Source of the DNA: Micromonospora wenchangensis
GTDB taxonomy: Bacteria > Actinomycetota > Actinomycetes > Mycobacteriales > Micromonosporaceae
Length of the DNA: 64,000 nt
Assembly (NCBI RefSeq): GCF_002210435.1
Contig: NZ_MZMV01000029.1
Span: 1 to 64,000 of the forward strand
Reading direction: 5' to 3'
Below the pieces are notes generated by a model. It made no database searches and was not told the origin of the DNA. It saw only the letters and a list, made by a program, of their open reading frames with translations. Made by a program: the position numbers and the translations under genes. Shown here in pieces: positions 35,167 through 45,111 of the stretch (position 1 is the stretch's first letter; each line of letters starts with the position of its first letter).

Positions 35167-36183
35167 GTGATCGGGCTGTGGGACACCACCGGCAACGAGG
35201 TGGTCAAGGCGCTCGCCGCCGAGCGGCGCAGCGCGGGCGGGGTGGCCAGCGGGATGGCGCTCACCCTGATCGTCGTGGTCGACGAGAAGCGGGTCCGGGA
35301 CGCGGAGGCGGCGGCCACCATCGCCGCCGCCGCGCACCCGTGCCGGCTGCTCGTCGTCGTCCGCGCCGACGTGGAGCGGGAACGCAACAGGTTGGACGCG
35401 GAGATCGTCGTCGGCGGCCGGCTGGGCCCGTGCGAGGCGGTGGTGACCCGGATGTACGGCCGGCTCGCCCTGCACGCCGAGTCGGTGGTGATGCCGCTGC
35501 TGGTGCCGGACGTGCCGGTGGTCACCTGGTGGCACGGCGAACCACCGGCGGAGATCGCCACCGACTTCCTCGGGGTGGTCGCCGACCGGCGGATCACCGA
35601 CTGCGCGCAGGCCGTCGACCCGATCGAGGCGCTGCGGGAACGGGCCCGGGACTACGCCCCCGGCGACACCGACCTGGCGTGGACCCGGATCACCCCGTGG
35701 CGCACCCTGGTCGCCGGGGCGTTCGACACCACCGAGGCGCGGGTCACCGAGGCGACGGTGGTGGCCCCGCGGACCGACCCGACGGCGGCGCTGATGCGGG
35801 GTTGGCTGGCCGCCCGGCTCGGCATCGACCCGCAGTGGCAGCACACCGACGACCACCCCAGGATGCGTCAGGTGCAGCTGCGCTGCGAAAACGGCGACGA
35901 GCTGACGCTGACCCGGGACGACAGCCTGGCGACCTTCCGGCGTACCGGCCAGGACGACCGGGTGCTGCCGCTGGTGCGGCGGCCGCTCGGCGACGAGCTG
36001 GCCGAGGAACTGCGCCGGCTCGACACCGACCAGGTGTACGCCGAGGCGTTGGGCGCGGCGGCCGGCCTGTCCGGCCTGGAGCAGCGTCCGGCGCAGCGGG
36101 TGCACGTCTGGAAGGACCCGGCCACCGCGCGGCGGGCGGAGGCGGGCGTCAGCGCGCACACCGGCACCAGCACGGCATCCTGA
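35167..36183 (+). CDS. opcA: Glucose-6-phosphate dehydrogenase assembly protein OpcA
   Basis: 338 residues from GTG 35167. Family blocks: GLWDTTGNEVVKALAAERRSAGG, MALTLIVVVD, HPCRLLVVVRAD and VMPLLVPDVPVVTWWHGEPP, with ITPWRTLVAGAFDT. Found next to zwf in cyanobacteria and actinomycetes, where it activates G6PDH. 46 bp follow zwf. The stop codon forms the base of a strong 19-bp terminator stem. Confidence 0.95.
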   Translation: MIGLWDTTGNEVVKALAAERRSAGGVASGMALTLIVVVDEKRVRDAEAAATIAAAAHPCRLLVVVRADVERERNRLDAEIVVGGRLGPCEAVVTRMYGRLALHAESVVMPLLVPDVPVVTWWHGEPPAEIATDFLGVVADRRITDCAQAVDPIEALRERARDYAPGDTDLAWTRITPWRTLVAGAFDTTEARVTEATVVAPRTDPTAALMRGWLAARLGIDPQWQHTDDHPRMRQVQLRCENGDELTLTRDDSLATFRRTGQDDRVLPLVRRPLGDELAEELRRLDTDQVYAEALGAAAGLSGLEQRPAQRVHVWKDPATARRAEAGVSAHTGTSTAS

Positions 36184-36230
36184 CCGTACGCCGGTGGGCG
36201 GTCCTGCGGGGCCGCCCACCGGCGTACGGT
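36183..36230 (+). terminator. Strong hairpin terminator after opcA
   Basis: Perfect 19-bp arms (the last base of the opcA stop onward, accgtacgccggtgggcgg and its complement) around a 10-nt loop. It separates pgl from the tkt-tal-zwf-opcA unit. Confidence 0.85.
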
Positions 36231-36351
36231 GCCCGCCCGCCCACGGCGGGCGACCCGGCACGACGAGATCCCCGGTGACACCGGCACCCGGCGGGCCGAC
36301 CGGTTCCGCCCCGACGAGCAGGACCGCGTCGCGCGGTCAGGAAAGGCCAAC

Positions 36352-37122
36352 ATGAGTGAGGCGAGTGTCGCCGTGCACGCCGACGCCGACCTGCTGGCGC
36401 AGGCGGTGGCGGCCCGGCTGGTGGTGAAGCTGCTCGACGCGCAGGCGGAGCGGGGTGCGGCGTCGATCGTGCTGACCGGGGGACGGATCGCCGCGGCGGT
36501 CTACCGGGCGGTGGGCGCGCTGCCCGCCCACGACGCCGTCGACTGGTCCCGGGTGGACGTCTGGTGGGGCGACGAGCGGTTCCTGCCGGCGGGCGACCCG
36601 GAGCGCAACGAGACGCAGGCCCGCGCCGCGCTGCTGGACGCGATGCCGCTGGACCCGGCCCGGGTGCACCCGATGCCGGCCACCGACGGCCCGACCGGCG
36701 ACGACCCGGAGGCCGGCGCCGCCGCGTACGCCGAGGAACTGGCCCGCGCGGCCCGGCCCGGCCACGCCGCGCTACCCCACTTCGACGTGCTGATGCTGGG
36801 CGTCGGTGAGGACGGGCACGTGGCGTCGGTCTTCCCCGAGCACCCGGTGCACCACGACACCCGGCCGGTCAGCGCGGTGCGGGGCAGCCCGAAGCCGCCG
36901 CCGGTGCGGACCACCCTCACCCTACCGGCGATCAACACCGCCGAGGAGGTCTGGCTGGTCGCCAGCGGGGCCGACAAGGCACGGGCGGTGGGGATGGCGC
37001 TGGCCGGGGCCGGCCCGAAGCAGCTCCCGGCGGCCGGGGTGCAGGGCGTCTCGCGCACCCTGTGGCTGCTCGACCGGGCGGCGGCGGCCGACGTGCCGGC
37101 CCGGCTGCGCAGCCTGCGCTGA
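36352..37122 (+). CDS. pgl: 6-phosphogluconolactonase
   Basis: 256 residues; GGAAAGG 5 nt before ATG 36352. Conserved segments: SIVLTGGRIAAAVYRAVGA, RVDVWWGDERFLPAGDPERNETQARAALLD and FDVLMLGVGEDGHVASVFPEHP (catalytic His region), then LTLPAINTAEEVWLVASGADKA. It hydrolyses 6-phosphogluconolactone, the Zwf product. A terminator upstream suggests a promoter of its own in the 120 bp before it. It is convergent with rbpA. Confidence 0.94.
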   Translation: MSEASVAVHADADLLAQAVAARLVVKLLDAQAERGAASIVLTGGRIAAAVYRAVGALPAHDAVDWSRVDVWWGDERFLPAGDPERNETQARAALLDAMPLDPARVHPMPATDGPTGDDPEAGAAAYAEELARAARPGHAALPHFDVLMLGVGEDGHVASVFPEHPVHHDTRPVSAVRGSPKPPPVRTTLTLPAINTAEEVWLVASGADKARAVGMALAGAGPKQLPAAGVQGVSRTLWLLDRAAAADVPARLRSLR

Positions 37123-37165
37123 GCACGGGCGGTCCCCCGCCGGTCGGCTCACGCCGCCGGGGCGG

Positions 37166-37510
37166 TCACTCCCGGCCGCGTCGGCGGCGCAGCGCGGCCA
37201 ACGCCTCGGCCAGCAGCGCCTCCCCCTCCTCCGGGGTACGCCGTTCCTTCACGTACGCCAGGTGGGTCTTGTAGGGCTCGGGACGGGTACGTCCGGGCGG
37301 GTTCTGGGCGTCCTGACCGGCGGGCAGGCCGCAGCGCGGACAGTCCCAGACGGCCGGTTCCTCGGCGTCCAACGCCAACCGGATCTCGGTGACGTGGTCG
37401 TTGCGGCACCAGTAGGTGACCGCGCGGCGGGGGGCCGGCTCGTACCGTTCGGTGGGGCGTTCCGGCCCCGATCCGATCCGGGAACCGCGGATGACGTTGC
37501 CACTGGGCAC
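37166..37510 (-). CDS. rbpA: RNA polymerase-binding protein RbpA
   Basis: 114 residues. N-terminal VIRGSRIGSGPE and C-terminal PYKTHLAYVKERRTPEEGEALLAEALAALRRRRGRE are the RbpA core and sigma-interacting helix. The zinc site is formed by YWCRNDHVTEI and VWDCPRCGLP. It binds RNA polymerase next to the principal sigma factor, stabilising open complexes, and can confer rifampicin tolerance. It is transcribed alone. Confidence 0.95.
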   Translation of the reverse strand: MPSGNVIRGSRIGSGPERPTERYEPAPRRAVTYWCRNDHVTEIRLALDAEEPAVWDCPRCGLPAGQDAQNPPGRTRPEPYKTHLAYVKERRTPEEGEALLAEALAALRRRRGRE

Positions 37511-37570
37511 ACTCGCTCCTGTCGTCGGAGGGGACCACCGCCTGAGGCTGGCGGTGGACGACGTGGCGGA

Positions 37571-37609
37571 GAAAACAACTGCGCGCGGTCCGTGACGGAC
37601 CGCGCGCAG
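37571..37609 (-). terminator. Intrinsic terminator of the gap-pgk-tpiA-secG unit
   Basis: Perfect 13-bp stem (ctgcgcgcggtcc with its complement, 5-nt loop, 37579-37609), followed on the minus strand by AGTTGTTTTCTCC. A T-rich tail is rare in this genome, making this a classical Rho-independent terminator. Confidence 0.85.
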
Positions 37610-37632
37610 ATTGTACGACCTGATCGTGTCGC

Positions 37633-37893
37633 TCAGGACCCGCTGTTGAGCTGGAGCCGGAGCCAGAGGCCGAGCCCGACGATGCAGGCGAACCAGACGA
37701 TGCTCACCAGGACGGTGTAGCGGTCCAGGTTCTTCTCGGCCACCGACGAGCCGGCCAGGCTGGAGCTGACCCCGCCGCCGAACATGCTCGACAGCCCGCC
37801 GCCCTTACCGCGGTGCAGCAGGATGAGCATGGTGAGCAGAACGCTCGTGATGACCAGCAACACGATCAACGTGTATGCGAACCAGATCGGCAT
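37633..37893 (-). CDS. secG: Preprotein translocase subunit SecG
   Basis: 86 residues. Two membrane helices (WFAYTLIVLLVITSVLLTMLILLH and YTVLVSIVWFACIVGLGLWL) surround the conserved cytoplasmic loop GKGGGLSSMFGGGVSSSLAGSSVAEKNLDR. It stimulates SecYE-dependent export. 95 bp after tpiA, the usual actinobacterial context. Confidence 0.95.
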   Translation of the reverse strand: MPIWFAYTLIVLLVITSVLLTMLILLHRGKGGGLSSMFGGGVSSSLAGSSVAEKNLDRYTVLVSIVWFACIVGLGLWLRLQLNSGS

Positions 37894-37988
37894 GGCTGGG
37901 GTCAGTCCTCTCGTTACGATCCTCGCCCGGACAGATCGGGCACGGCGGCACCGACCGGTGGACGGGCGGAGTCAAGAATAGCGAGCGA

Positions 37989-38780
37989 TCAGGCGACCGT
38001 GTGCTCCGGGAAGCGGCAGATCTTCGCGAACTCCTCGGCGTCGAGGCTGGCCCCGCCCACCAGCGCCCCGTCCACGTCCGGCTGGGACATGATCGATGCG
38101 ACGTTGGACGACTTCACCGAGCCGCCGTAGAGGATCCGGACCTGGTCGGCGGTGCCCTGGTCGTAGGTCTCGACCAGCCGCTTGCGGACCTCCCCGCAGA
38201 CCTCCTGGGCGTCCTCGGGGGTGGCCGTCTTGCCGGTGCCGATCGCCCAGACCGGCTCGTACGCGACCACGACCTTGGTGACCTGCTCGGCGGTGAGCCC
38301 CTTCAGGGCGCCGTCGAGCTGGTCGCAGCAGTGCGGGACGTGCCGCAGCTGCTCGCGGATCTCCAGGCCCTCACCGATGCAGAGGATCGGGGTGAGCCCG
38401 TTGGCCAGCGCCGCGGCCACCTTCGCGTTGACGATCGCGTCGTCCTCGTAGTGGTACTGCCGCCGCTCCGAGTGCCCGACCGCCACGTAGGTGCAGCCCA
38501 GCTTGGCCAGCATCGCCCCGGAGATGTCCCCGGTGTACGCGCCGGACTGGTACGGCGAGAGGTCCTGCCCGCCGTAGCCGATGAGCAGCTTGTCGCCGTC
38601 CACCGCGGTCTGCACGGTGCGCAGGTCGGTGAAGGGCGGCAGGACCACCGTCTCGACGGCGGTGAGCTGCTGCTCGGTGAGGCTCGCGGCCAGCTTCTGC
38701 ACCAGCAGGTTGGCCTCGAGGTGGTTGAGGTTCATCTTCCAGTTGCCGGCCATCAGCGGCCGGCGGGTGACGCTCGCCAT
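37989..38780 (-). CDS. tpiA: Triose-phosphate isomerase
   Basis: 263 residues. PLMAGNWKMNLNHLEA at the N-terminus (substrate Lys and Asn), catalytic histidine in VAVGHSERRQYHYED, catalytic glutamate in VVAYEPVWAIGTGKTATPEDAQEVC and phosphate-gripping ILYGGSVKSSN and GALVGGASLDAEEF. Interconverts DHAP and GAP. Its ATG overlaps the pgk stop (ATGA). Confidence 0.97.
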   Translation of the reverse strand: MASVTRRPLMAGNWKMNLNHLEANLLVQKLAASLTEQQLTAVETVVLPPFTDLRTVQTAVDGDKLLIGYGGQDLSPYQSGAYTGDISGAMLAKLGCTYVAVGHSERRQYHYEDDAIVNAKVAAALANGLTPILCIGEGLEIREQLRHVPHCCDQLDGALKGLTAEQVTKVVVAYEPVWAIGTGKTATPEDAQEVCGEVRKRLVETYDQGTADQVRILYGGSVKSSNVASIMSQPDVDGALVGGASLDAEEFAKICRFPEHTVA

Positions 38781-39981
38781 CAGTTCTCCAGGGCCGCGAT
38801 GCCGGGGAGGGTCTTGCCCTCCAGGTACTCCAGGGAGGCGCCGCCACCGGTCGAGATGTGCCCGAACGACGACTCGTCCAACCCGAGGGCCCGCACCGCC
38901 GCAGCGGAGTCACCGCCACCGACCACGGTGAACGCGTCGGTCTTGGTGATCGCCTCGGCGACACCCCGGGTGCCGTTCGCGAAGGCCGGCATCTCGAACA
39001 CGCCCATCGGGCCGTTCCAGAAGACCGTCTTCGCCTGGGACAGCGCGGCGGTGAAGCCGGCCACCGTCTCCGGGCCGATGTCCAGGCCGAGCCGGTGGCT
39101 GGGGATGCCGTCGGCGGGCACCGTGTCGTGCGCGGCGTCCGGGGCGAAGGCGTCGGCCGCCACCACGTCCACCGGGAGCAGGATCTTGCCCTCGGCGCGG
39201 GACAGGAGGTTGCCGCAGGTCTCGACCATCTCCTCCTCCAGCAGCGAGGTGCCCACCTCGTGGCCCTGGGCCTTGAGGAAGGTGAAGCACATCCCGCCGC
39301 CGATGAGCAGCCGGTCGACCTTCGGCAGCAGCGCCTCGATGACCGCCAGCTTGTCGGAGACCTTGGAACCGCCGAGCACCACCACGTACGGGCGCTCCGG
39401 CTCGCCGGTCAACCGGGACAGCACCTCCACCTCACGCAGCACCAGCCGGCCCGCCACGTGCGGCAGCCGGGCCGGTACGTCGTGGACACTGGCGTGCTTG
39501 CGGTGCACCGCGCCGAACGCGTCGTCCACGTACGCCTCGCCGAACGCGGCGAGCTGGTCGGCGAAGGCCCCCCGCTCGGTGTCGTCCTTGCTGGTCTCCC
39601 CCTTGTTGAAGCGGAGGTTCTCCAGCAGGGCCACCTGGCCGTCGGCCAGCGCGTCCACGGTGGCGCGGGCGGACTCGCCGACGGTGTCGGTGGCGAAGTG
39701 CACAGGCGCGTCGAGCAGCTCACCGAGCCGCCCGGCGACCGGGCGGAGGCTGTACTGCGGGTCCGGGGCACCCTTCGGGCGACCCAGGTGCGAGCAGACC
39801 ACGACCTTCGCCCCGGCCTGCACGAGCGCGCCCAGGGTGGGCAGCACGGCCCGGATGCGGCCGTCGTCGGTGATCTCCCCGGTCTGTTTGTCGAGCGGGA
39901 CGTTCAGGTCGGCGCGCACCAGCACGCGCCGACCCGACACCCCCTCGGCGAGCAGGTCGTCGAGGTTGCGGATGCTCGCAC

Positions 39982-39985
<4 letters not shown>
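38780..39985 (-). CDS. pgk: Phosphoglycerate kinase
   Basis: 401 residues from GTG 39985, which overlaps the gap stop (GTGA). RVLVRADLNVPLD, CSHLGRPKG, ALLENLRFNKGE, VDDAFGAVHRKHASV, VVLGGSKVSDKLAVIE and VVGGGDSAAAVRALG are the family blocks. Produces ATP from 1,3-bisphosphoglycerate. Translationally coupled on both sides. Confidence 0.97.
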
Positions 39986-40986
<1,001 letters not shown>

Positions 40987-41325
40987 AGGTCCCATCTCCT
41001 CGCGTTCTGGTCCGCCGACGTCAGAACCGGGCCGGCGGAGGTGTGTGCGCCGGCCGGTGAGCCGGCCGTTGACGATTCGTCTCGGCCACCCCGCCACGGT
41101 CTGGGAGGACCTGACCGCCCGAGGCGGCGTGCACGGCGAGGAGTGCCTGTGCCGGCCCCCTTGCCGTACCCATCGACCCTATCCGAGCGTGCCCCGCCGC
41201 GATGCGGCGGGTGGTGACCCCGTCGGGTCGACGGCACGGCACGCCCCACCCACCCGACCCGGGGCACGTCACGCCCGCCGGCCCGTGCCTCGCACGCGCC
41301 CGCGGGATGGCGGCCCACCGTCCTA
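40987..41325. other. 339-bp intergenic region: whiA terminator and gap promoter/leader
   Basis: No gene is seen. Hairpin cccgccgc-gat-gcggcggg (41193-41211) is a likely whiA terminator, and TAGGGT (minus strand, 41181-41176) is a candidate gap -10. The remaining leader includes a small stem cggccgg/ccggccg at 41051-41068 close to the gap ribosome-binding site. Confidence 0.5.
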
Positions 41326-42306
41326 TCAGACCACGAGCATGTCCGGCGTGACTGCCGCTTCGGTATCCGGGATGCCCAGGTCACGGGCCCGTTTGTCGGC
41401 CAGCGCCAGCAGCCGGCGGATCCGCCCGGCGATCGCGTCCTTGGTCAACGGCGGGTCGGCCAGCGCGCCCAACTCCTCCAGCGACGCCTGCCGGTGCTCC
41501 AACCGGAGCTGACCGGCCGAGGTGAGGTGGTTCGGGGCGTCGTCGGCGAGGATCTCCAGCGCCCGGGTGACCCGGGCGGCGGCGGCCACCGCGGCCCGCG
41601 CCGAGCGGCGCAGGTTGGCGTCGTCGAAGTTCGCCAGCCGGTTGGCGGTGGCCCGCACCTCGCGGCGGACCCGACGCTCCTCCCAGGCCAGCACGCTGGA
41701 GTGGGCGCCGATCCGGGTGAGCAGCGCGGCGATCGCGTCACCGTCCTTGACCACCACCCGGTCCACCCCGCGCACCTCCCGGTTCTTGGCGGTGATGCCG
41801 ATCCGGCGGGCCGCGCCGACCAGGGCCAACGCCGACTCCGGACCCGGGCAGGTGATCTCCAACGCACTGGAGCGGCCCGGCTCGGTCAGCGAGCCGTGCG
41901 CCATGAACGCGCCCCGCCAGGCCGACACCGCGCAGCAGACGTTCGCCGCCACCACGTGCGGCGGCAGCCCGCGTACCGGGCGGCCCCGGACGTCGAGCAG
42001 GCCGGTCTGCCGGGCCAGCGCCTCGCCGTCCTTGACCACCCGGACGATGAAGTGGCTGCCCTTGCGCAGCCCACCGGAGGCGAGCACGTGGATCTCGCTG
42101 GGATAGCCGTACACCTCGGCGATCTCCCGGCGCAGCCGACGGGCCACCGCCCCGGTGTCCAGCTCGGCCTCCACCACCACCCGACCGGAGACGATGTGCA
42201 GCCCACCGGCGAACCGCAGCAGCGCGGCCATCTCCGCCCGCCGGCAGCAGGGCTTGGGCACGTCGACCCGGCTCAGCTCGTCCTTGACCGCAGCCGTCAT
42301 CGCCAT
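41326..42306 (-). CDS. whiA: Sporulation regulator WhiA
   Basis: 326 residues from MAMTAAVKDELS, the conserved start; five extra upstream codons were discarded. LAGLIDADG-like N-terminal domain (CCRRAEMAALLRFAGGLHIVSGRVVVEAELDT) and C-terminal HTH with ANRLANFDDANLRRSARAAVAAAARV and ASLEELGALADPPLTKDAIAGRIRRLLALAD. WhiA activates sporulation genes with WhiB in Streptomyces. It is third in the minus-strand series rapZ-yvcK-whiA and is followed by a probable terminator. Confidence 0.97.
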   Translation of the reverse strand: MAMTAAVKDELSRVDVPKPCCRRAEMAALLRFAGGLHIVSGRVVVEAELDTGAVARRLRREIAEVYGYPSEIHVLASGGLRKGSHFIVRVVKDGEALARQTGLLDVRGRPVRGLPPHVVAANVCCAVSAWRGAFMAHGSLTEPGRSSALEITCPGPESALALVGAARRIGITAKNREVRGVDRVVVKDGDAIAALLTRIGAHSSVLAWEERRVRREVRATANRLANFDDANLRRSARAAVAAAARVTRALEILADDAPNHLTSAGQLRLEHRQASLEELGALADPPLTKDAIAGRIRRLLALADKRARDLGIPDTEAAVTPDMLVV

Positions 42307-42360
42307 TGTGCGCCCCCTCACGGACCGGTACCGGCGTGTCGCCGGTGATTACGTACGTGC

Positions 42361-43323
42361 TTAACGATCGGCGCCCAGGACAGGCACCAGTGCCGCAGCC
42401 AGGGCGGCCGGATCGTGACGGGGTGTGCCGTCGTCGACGGCGACCGGGGCGAGGACCAACCGGGCACCAAGCGATTCTGCCGCACGCCCGACCGGTTCGG
42501 GATCACCCACCGCCTTGGAGTCGGCCACCACGTAGTCCACGGTGAGCTGCGGAAGGTACCAGCGCAGGGCGGCCAGGTGGTCGGCCACCGAGAGCCCCAG
42601 GGTCTCCTGCTCGGCGGCCAGGTTGAGGGTGACCAGCCGCCGGGCCGGGCTGGTCACGATCGCCTCGGCCAGCCCCGGCACCAGCAGGTGCGGCAGGACG
42701 CTGGTGTACCAGCTCCCCGGCCCGAAGATCAACCAGTCCGCCCCGCCGACCGCGGCCACCGCCTCCGCGCAGGCCACCGGGGCGTCCGGGGTGATCCGCA
42801 GCGCCTCCACCGTGCCGGTGGTCACCGCCACGTGGCGCTGGCCGCGCACCGTGCGGACCTCGTCGGGGTGGGCCGGGTCGGTCCCGCGGACCCGGGCCTC
42901 GATGTCCACCGGCTGGGCGGACATCGGCAGCACCCGGCCGACCGCGCCGAGCATCGCCCCGGCGTGCGCGAGCGCGGCCACCGGGTCGCCGAGCTGCTCC
43001 ATCAGGCCGCAGAGCACCAGGTTGCCCACCGCGTGACCGGCCAGCCCGTCGCGGGGGTCGCCGGCGAACCGGTGCTGGAACAGCCCGGCGCTGCGGCGGG
43101 TGGCCGGATGGTCCCCGGCCAGCGCCACCAGGGCCTGCCGCAGGTCACCCGGGGGCAGCCCGCCGCGCTCGGCACGCAGCCGGCCACTGGAGCCGCCGTC
43201 GTCGCCGACGGTGACCACGGCGGTGATGTCCAGTTCGAGTTCCCCGGCGCAGTGTCGCAGCGCCCGCAGCGAGGCGGACAGGCCGTGTCCCCCGCCGAAG
43301 GCGACCACCGACGTCGCCGTCAT
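42361..43323 (-). CDS. yvcK: YvcK/CofD-like UDP-sugar-binding protein
   Basis: 320 residues. VVAFGGGHGLSASLRALR at the N-terminus, VVTVGDDGGSSGRLRAERGGLPPGDLRQALVALA, HAVGNLVLCGLMEQ and GADWLIFGPGSWYTSVLPHLLVPG are YvcK signatures. In other bacteria it binds UDP-GlcNAc and controls carbon flow to the cell wall. Its start overlaps the rapZ stop by 4 bp. It lies 54 bp before whiA. Confidence 0.95.
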   Translation of the reverse strand: MTATSVVAFGGGHGLSASLRALRHCAGELELDITAVVTVGDDGGSSGRLRAERGGLPPGDLRQALVALAGDHPATRRSAGLFQHRFAGDPRDGLAGHAVGNLVLCGLMEQLGDPVAALAHAGAMLGAVGRVLPMSAQPVDIEARVRGTDPAHPDEVRTVRGQRHVAVTTGTVEALRITPDAPVACAEAVAAVGGADWLIFGPGSWYTSVLPHLLVPGLAEAIVTSPARRLVTLNLAAEQETLGLSVADHLAALRWYLPQLTVDYVVADSKAVGDPEPVGRAAESLGARLVLAPVAVDDGTPRHDPAALAAALVPVLGADR

Positions 43324-44231
43324 TCCCGCCCCAGGTCCCGGTGCTGCGCGTTGGCGGCCAGCCCCGACTGGCGCAGCCGCTCGGCCAACTCCTCGGCGAT
43401 CGCCACGCTGCGGTGCTTGCCGCCGGTGCAGCCGACGGCGACGGTCAGGTACCGCTTGCCCTCCCGCTCGAACCCGGCGGTGGTGGCGTTGACCAGCTCG
43501 GCGTACGAGGCGACGAAGGCGTCCGCGCCCTCCTGGCCGAGCACGTACGCGCTGACCGCCGCCTCCCGCCCGGTGTGCTCCCGCAGCTCGGGCACCCAGT
43601 ACGGATTCGGCAGGAACCGGGCGTCGAGCACGAAATCGGCGTCCGGCGGCAGGCCGTACTTGAAGCCGAAGGAGAGCACGGTGAGCCGCAGCCGACGGGC
43701 GTCCTCCCCGCCGAACAGCTCCTCGACCCGACGACGGAGCTGGTTGACGTTGAGGTGACTGGTGTCGATGATCACATCGGCCTGGTCCCGGGCCTCCTCC
43801 AGCAGCTCCCGCTCGACGGCGATCCCGTCGGCGAGTCGCCCCTCACCCTGCAACGGGTGCGAGCGGCGGACGCTCTCGAACCGCCGGATCAGCACCTCGT
43901 CGTCGGCGTCGACGAAGACCACCCGGGGCGAGAAGCCGCGCTCCTTGAGCTCCCGGATCGCCCCGGCCAGGTCGGTGGAGAAGGCCCGCGAGCGGACGTC
44001 CAGCACCATCGCGGTACGCCGGGCCGCCCCGCCGGCCTTCATCGCCAGCTCGGCCATGTCCAGCATCAGCGCCTGCGGCAGGTTGTCCACCACGTAGTAG
44101 CCGACGTTCTCCAGGGCGCGGGCGACGGTGCTGCGGCCACCTCCGGACAGGCCGGTGACGACCACCAGCGTGGTGTCCGACTCCGCCGTGCCGCCCTCGA
44201 CGTACCCGCCGGTTGTCCGCGCCTCGACCAT
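43320..44231 (-). CDS. rapZ: RNase adapter RapZ
   Basis: 303 residues from ATG 44231 with GGGAG 8 nt upstream. N-terminal P-loop-like domain VVVTGLSGGGRSTVARALENVGYYVVDNLP; the Walker lysine is Arg here, as I recall for other actinobacterial RapZ. C-terminal domain RLTVLSFGFKYGLPPDADFVLDARFLPNPYWVPELREHTG and VAVGCTGGKHRSVAIAEELA. It senses cell-wall precursors in E. coli; its role here is undefined. Usually uvrC precedes it, but here recQ and a SWIM gene intervene. Confidence 0.95.
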   Translation of the reverse strand: MVEARTTGGYVEGGTAESDTTLVVVTGLSGGGRSTVARALENVGYYVVDNLPQALMLDMAELAMKAGGAARRTAMVLDVRSRAFSTDLAGAIRELKERGFSPRVVFVDADDEVLIRRFESVRRSHPLQGEGRLADGIAVERELLEEARDQADVIIDTSHLNVNQLRRRVEELFGGEDARRLRLTVLSFGFKYGLPPDADFVLDARFLPNPYWVPELREHTGREAAVSAYVLGQEGADAFVASYAELVNATTAGFEREGKRYLTVAVGCTGGKHRSVAIAEELAERLRQSGLAANAQHRDLGRE

Positions 44232-44401
44232 CCCACCGCTCCCGCTTCGTGGCGGCGGGCCCCCGGGGGCCCCGTACCGCACAGGGTCAGTCGACGACTC
44301 TATCCCGGCGGGCGGCGTCGATCCCGGCACGTCCGGCGGCGGGTTGCCCGGTGGGTCCGACCCGGCGTTCGACCAGCGTCCGGAGCACCACCTGCCGCAC
44401 A

Positions 44402-44445
44402 GCGGTATGCCTGTGGGTCATATTCATGACCGACAGGCATACCGC
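44402..44445. promoter_or_regulatory. 44-bp near-perfect palindrome upstream of rapZ
   Basis: Arms of 20 bp with one mismatch around ATTC: CGGTATGCCTGTGGGTCAT on the left and ATGACCGACAGGCATACCG on the right, plus an outer G:C. It lies downstream of the SWIM gene and 171 bp upstream of rapZ. It could be a terminator for the former or an operator for the latter; no T tract follows in either direction. Confidence 0.7.
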
Positions 44446-44500
44446 CGAACGGCAGACGCGGGTCGCCGCCAGCGCGCCCCGGCGGGGGCGGCCCGGTCGC

Positions 44501-44986
44501 CTAGCTGCCGTCGTGGTCGGCGGTGGCGCGGGACGCGGAGTGGCCGGCCTGTGCCCGCAGCGCGCTCTCCCACCCCGGGTCCGTGGCCGCCCACTCGGCG
44601 ACCAGCGCCGCCAGCCGGCGCGCGGGCAGAGCACGCGCGAGCACGGTCAGCTCCGCGACCCGGGGGTCGACCGCCGTATCCGACCGGGGGGTGGCCGTCG
44701 AGGACCACGCGAAGCCGTCGGCCAGGGCGGCGGCGGTGAGGGCCACGGCGTGCGCGCACAGGTCGGTGTCGGCGGCGCAGTCGCACTCGGCGGTGAAGCC
44801 GTCCGCCGTGACCCCCACCCAGACCTCGCACGGCGGTTGTCCCGCCTCGTGGATCACCCCGGTCACCCCGCCGCCGACCGGGTCGATCTCCGCCGGCTGG
44901 CCGGCGACCGTCAGTTCGTCCGCCGCTGCGCAGACGTCGGCCCCGGCCGCGTCCCGGAGCGCGTCGATGTCGATGCGTACCGCCAT
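44501..44986 (-). CDS. SWIM zinc-finger protein
   Basis: 161 residues from ATG 44986. The SWIM motif is in FTAECDCAADTDLCAHAVALTAAAL (CxC...CxH), following the strand pair EVWVGVTADG. The C-terminal third is an Ala/Arg-rich helix ending in ASRATADHDGS. SWIM domains bind DNA or proteins, often alongside helicases and recombination factors. It is divergent from recQ with about 125 bp between starts, so a repair-linked role is possible but unproven. Confidence 0.8.
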   Translation of the reverse strand: MAVRIDIDALRDAAGADVCAAADELTVAGQPAEIDPVGGGVTGVIHEAGQPPCEVWVGVTADGFTAECDCAADTDLCAHAVALTAAALADGFAWSSTATPRSDTAVDPRVAELTVLARALPARRLAALVAEWAATDPGWESALRAQAGHSASRATADHDGS

Positions 44987-45082
44987 CGGGCCATCCAACC
45001 GCAGCGGATCGACGCCGGTGACGTCAGGGCGGCGTCCGGTGCCCTGCGGGGGAGGAACGGCGCGGGGGCGTCGTGAACCGCG

Positions 45083-45105
45083 GTGTCGGGGCGGGTCCGT
45101 AGACT
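45083..45105 (+). promoter_or_regulatory. PafBC-type (RecA-NDp) promoter of recQ
   Basis: GTGTC, 12 nt (GGGGCGGGTCCG), then TAGACT. This fits the mycobacterial DNA-damage consensus TGTCRGTG-N8-TANNNT at all but one position (TGTCGGGG). The -10 ends 6 nt before ATG 45112, predicting a leaderless recQ mRNA. Confidence 0.7.
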
Positions 45106-45111
45106 CCCCGG

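Noticed and set aside
32928..35597. Minus-strand 889-codon open frame opposite zwf and opcA
   Set aside because: Shadow of well-identified genes; His/Gly/Val-rich sequence without motifs.
43320..44231. RapZ Walker A lysine replaced by Arg (GGGRST)
   Set aside because: I recall Arg at this position in other actinobacterial RapZ proteins, so not unusual here.
44287..44427. Short minus-strand ORF (46 codons) starting inside the 44-bp palindrome
   Set aside because: No ribosome-binding site, low-complexity tail and no known relative; the palindrome explains the apparent start.
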